Origin: Cladophialophora immunda
Taxonomy: Eukaryota > Ascomycota > Eurotiomycetes > Chaetothyriales > Herpotrichiellaceae
Length of the DNA: 64,000 bases
Direction of reading: 5' to 3'
Assembly (NCBI RefSeq): GCF_000835495.1
Contig: NW_015622545.1
Span: forward strand, 2,930,777 to 2,994,776
The notes beneath the pieces are model-generated. The model had not been told where the DNA came from. It was given only the letters and a program-made list of their open reading frames with translations, and did no database searches. The position numbers and the translations under genes were made by a program. Position 1 is the stretch's first letter. Every line of letters begins with the position of its first letter. Shown one piece after another: positions 61,719 to 64,000 of the stretch.

Positions 61719-64000
61719 TTGTGAAGACCGTGAGAACGACGTTTACTCATAGTATTCGATGATGGGACAAGACAGAAAGGCAGGATTGAGGGCGGAGTTA
61801 TCAGTGAACGCAGTTTGCCAAGTATGACGTGCTTCTTACAATCTTAGAACGCAAAGAGAGATGTTGAGCTAGAGATTCAATGTCATGAAAGTCCAACGAT
61901 GCGGTATTCCATATTTGTCTCGTTTCGTCATAATTGTGAAGACCGTGGTAGAGACGTTTCCTTATAGCCTTCTCAAGCCTCACGCTCAATACCATCCGCG
62001 GTAATCCGTTGCATACTAAACATCGCCTACATAAACGTAAATAGATATTCCTCTCAGATACTCCGTAGTAGCTCCTCGGTCAGAATAGGTTCGTAGACCT
62101 CAAATTGAGCTCGGATATCCCTGGATTGTGGTTCTACTAACCACACGTGGTAGGATAGCATCAATATATGTTCGCCGTTGGCAGCTTCGACATATATATG
62201 CCGTAAATTAGCCTCGAAAGTAGAGTAGTAGGTGATGAACTGGTCAAGGTCGTATCTACCGGTAGGGTAGCCCCAGATCAAGATGGTATTTAAGTAGGCG
62301 TAAAGGTCCACTAGGGTAGCTTTTGAGAGGACGGTACCGTATCGTTTGTTGAATTGCTGGATGACCCAGTCGGTCGTTGCCCTCCAAGGCAAGGCGAGTA
62401 TTGTACTGTCTTTAGCGGACGCAAAGCTCGATCTTAGATCTACTGCCACTGGGAATAGCCGGGCAGCTCAAATACGGGCTAAGCGCGCCTGAGCAGCGAA
62501 CCGCCACACCAATGAAGACGGGCGGAGGAGCTTTGGCAAGATGGCCGAGGATTGGTAGGAGGAATTCCGCCTCGTTTTGAGTGTGATGGGGAACTCCTCT
62601 AGCTCTGGAGTTCCGGAGGAGTCGTGGCAACCATTTGGCTGTTCGCTGCACAGTTTAGCCTGGGATATTCTATATCTTGCGGACCGGACCAGACTGTCGT
62701 CAACCCCCCATGCGTACGGCCTCGCAGGTGATCCTTTCTGACATGTGAGGGCCACCAAACTCGATCGCCTGGAGCTTCCTGGAGCTTCCTGGAGCTGAGG
62801 GCCGCGCTCACAGTTGGCGGAGGGAATGCAACCTCGTCCCGACCCTTCTTCGTTCAGCGCTGAATTGCGCCATAATAGTCTCGGCTTGCCTCCTGTGGCT
62901 GCTTGACCCCTGTTGGACGAGGCTGGACAAAATGGTGTCCAATGGAGTCTCACTCTGCCTGGCGCCTTTTCTCTTCGAGCCGTTCATTGGGTGACGGAGC
63001 TTACTGCTGGCCAATGCTCAGGGCGATATCCATACCCGTATACCAACTGATAAGAATTGCAGTGGCCGCATCTGAGAGATTTTGAGAATGTGCTCAAACC
63101 CCTCCTTGGGCTTGCTTATCTTATTGTGCTCCATTTGATCACAGGTGAGGGTCAACCCCCCAAGCGACATTGGCGAGCAAAAATTCTCGAAGCTCGATGA
63201 CATCCAAGAAAATTCCTTTGGAGAGCGTGACTTTGAGCGTCAGGGTACAGGTAAATCCCAGTCAGAGGCTCCAGAATGCCACTTGGGCCTCTGGGACGCA
63301 TTAGCTCTCTGCAAACTTTTTTTGCTTCTTTTCTCCATACCCCAGGTATTGCTTTGTCCGGCAGATGCGCGTGGAGATCTTAGACGGTCCGCTCGCCCGC
63401 TCAAGATATGCCTTGACAGAGCTGCCCTGGTGCTGAACGTGGAGATGCTCGATGGGTAGATCATCTGTTCACGTGCTTCTGACGTCAAATTCAAAAATTG
63501 GAGATTGTTTCTGCTCGGCTAAAACAGCAGCGGCAAGATGCCCCAAAGTTGAAGTTTGGGCCCTTGCATGACGCTAATTCGCCTCTTGCAGGGCCTATCC
63601 CTGCCGCCGGTTCTGCACGAAAATCACGTAACTCAGATAACACTCCACGCTCTTATTGGTTGTCTCTAACCTCTATCTTTGAATTGCTGGTCGATAAAAT
63701 GAATAACACACTGATTGCCAGATGCTGGAACTGGTCGAGAGCGCTGCAGCACCAGAAGCAATTCCCCTTGACTGCCGGCATCCTTAAGAACCGTCCTTGG
63801 CATTACGAGACACAAATCTCTCTCAACTGAAAAATTTTCTCTTCGTCGTGTGTCATGGGCTGGTGGTTGAGCAGGCCAGGCCTCTTGTTCCTTTTTCCAA
63901 CAGGGTGTCACTCCCAGTCCTGCCGATATCGGGCAAAGTGTGTTCTCGAGTCAACCACCAGTCAGTCAGAATGTCTGTCGGTCAGTTTGTCAGTCAATCT
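61719..64000. other. 3' flank and possible degenerate mobile-element region
   Basis: No intact gene beyond the gag-like ORF listed separately. A TGGAGCTTCC tandem (three copies) lies at about 62769-62797. The last 60 bp are GTCAGT-rich. Several overlapping ORFs of 60-160 codons show no domains. Confidence 0.4.
62054..62449 (-). mobile_element. Possible retrotransposon gag-like fragment
   Basis: A 131-codon ORF reads like a capsid-type polypeptide: ATTDWVIQQFNKRYGTVLSKATLVDLYAYL, then LDQFITYYSTFEANLRHIYVEA. Such W..L...Y and FEANLRHI patterns recall the gag proteins of fungal retroelements, but I have no firm match. No reverse transcriptase, integrase or long terminal repeat is visible. A 64-codon ORF at 61995-61801 follows on the same strand. 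It may be a fragment of a decayed element, or a lineage-specific gene. Confidence 0.35.

Overview
This window is nuclear DNA of a filamentous ascomycete (Pezizomycotina). Short GT-AG introns of about 45-100 bp with CTAAC/TGAC-like branch sites, single-copy fungal housekeeping proteins and a fungal-type NLR support this. The protein set fits Eurotiomycetes, perhaps Chaetothyriales, but that finer placement is a guess. All introns and junctions below were worked out by eye from splice motifs and reading phase.

Layout. (i) 0.4-5.3 kb: SEC31 (COPII coat) divergent from a small RRM protein. (ii) 5.7-20.4 kb: many mitochondrial genes. A four-exon B12D/MLRQ-type respiratory protein is divergent from COX12. 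A Nudix hydrolase, ATE1 arginyltransferase, a secreted Cys-rich repeat protein and mitochondrial GrpE (MGE1) follow. Mitochondrial PheRS (MSF1) is then divergent from a dicarboxylate-type carrier. (iii) 20.9-33.3 kb: calcipressin, then an accessory-looking block with a Baeyer-Villiger-type flavin monooxygenase, a GAL80-like Gfo/Idh/MocA protein, a hydrolase-NACHT-ankyrin NLR and a short-chain dehydrogenase. (iv) 33.7-47.4 kb: TSR2, a cupin protein, a probably myristoylated Asn-rich protein, the NAD-synthesis enzyme NMA1 and the HECT ligase UFD4. (v) 47.4-64 kb: long repeat-bearing intergenic stretches around a four-helix membrane protein, a small conserved-looking protein, a UGT80-type sterol glucosyltransferase with a VPS13-like tail and glutamine synthetase, ending in a possible transposon remnant.

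Points of most interest. The NLR carries a frameshift exactly between its NACHT and ankyrin modules, and its ankyrin array includes a 102-bp unit duplicated with two mismatches. ATE1 can be rebuilt exon by exon from its true N-terminus but has one unresolved phase break. A secreted protein carries five diverged copies of a basic/hydrophobic repeat I do not recognise. B12D and COX12 share a 314-bp promoter with a CCAAT box. UFD4 contains two introns that together preserve the open frame and so are easily missed. No rRNA, CRISPR array or convincing tRNA was seen. No wholly new multi-gene system is claimed; the NLR locus and the repeat protein are the best candidates for novelty.
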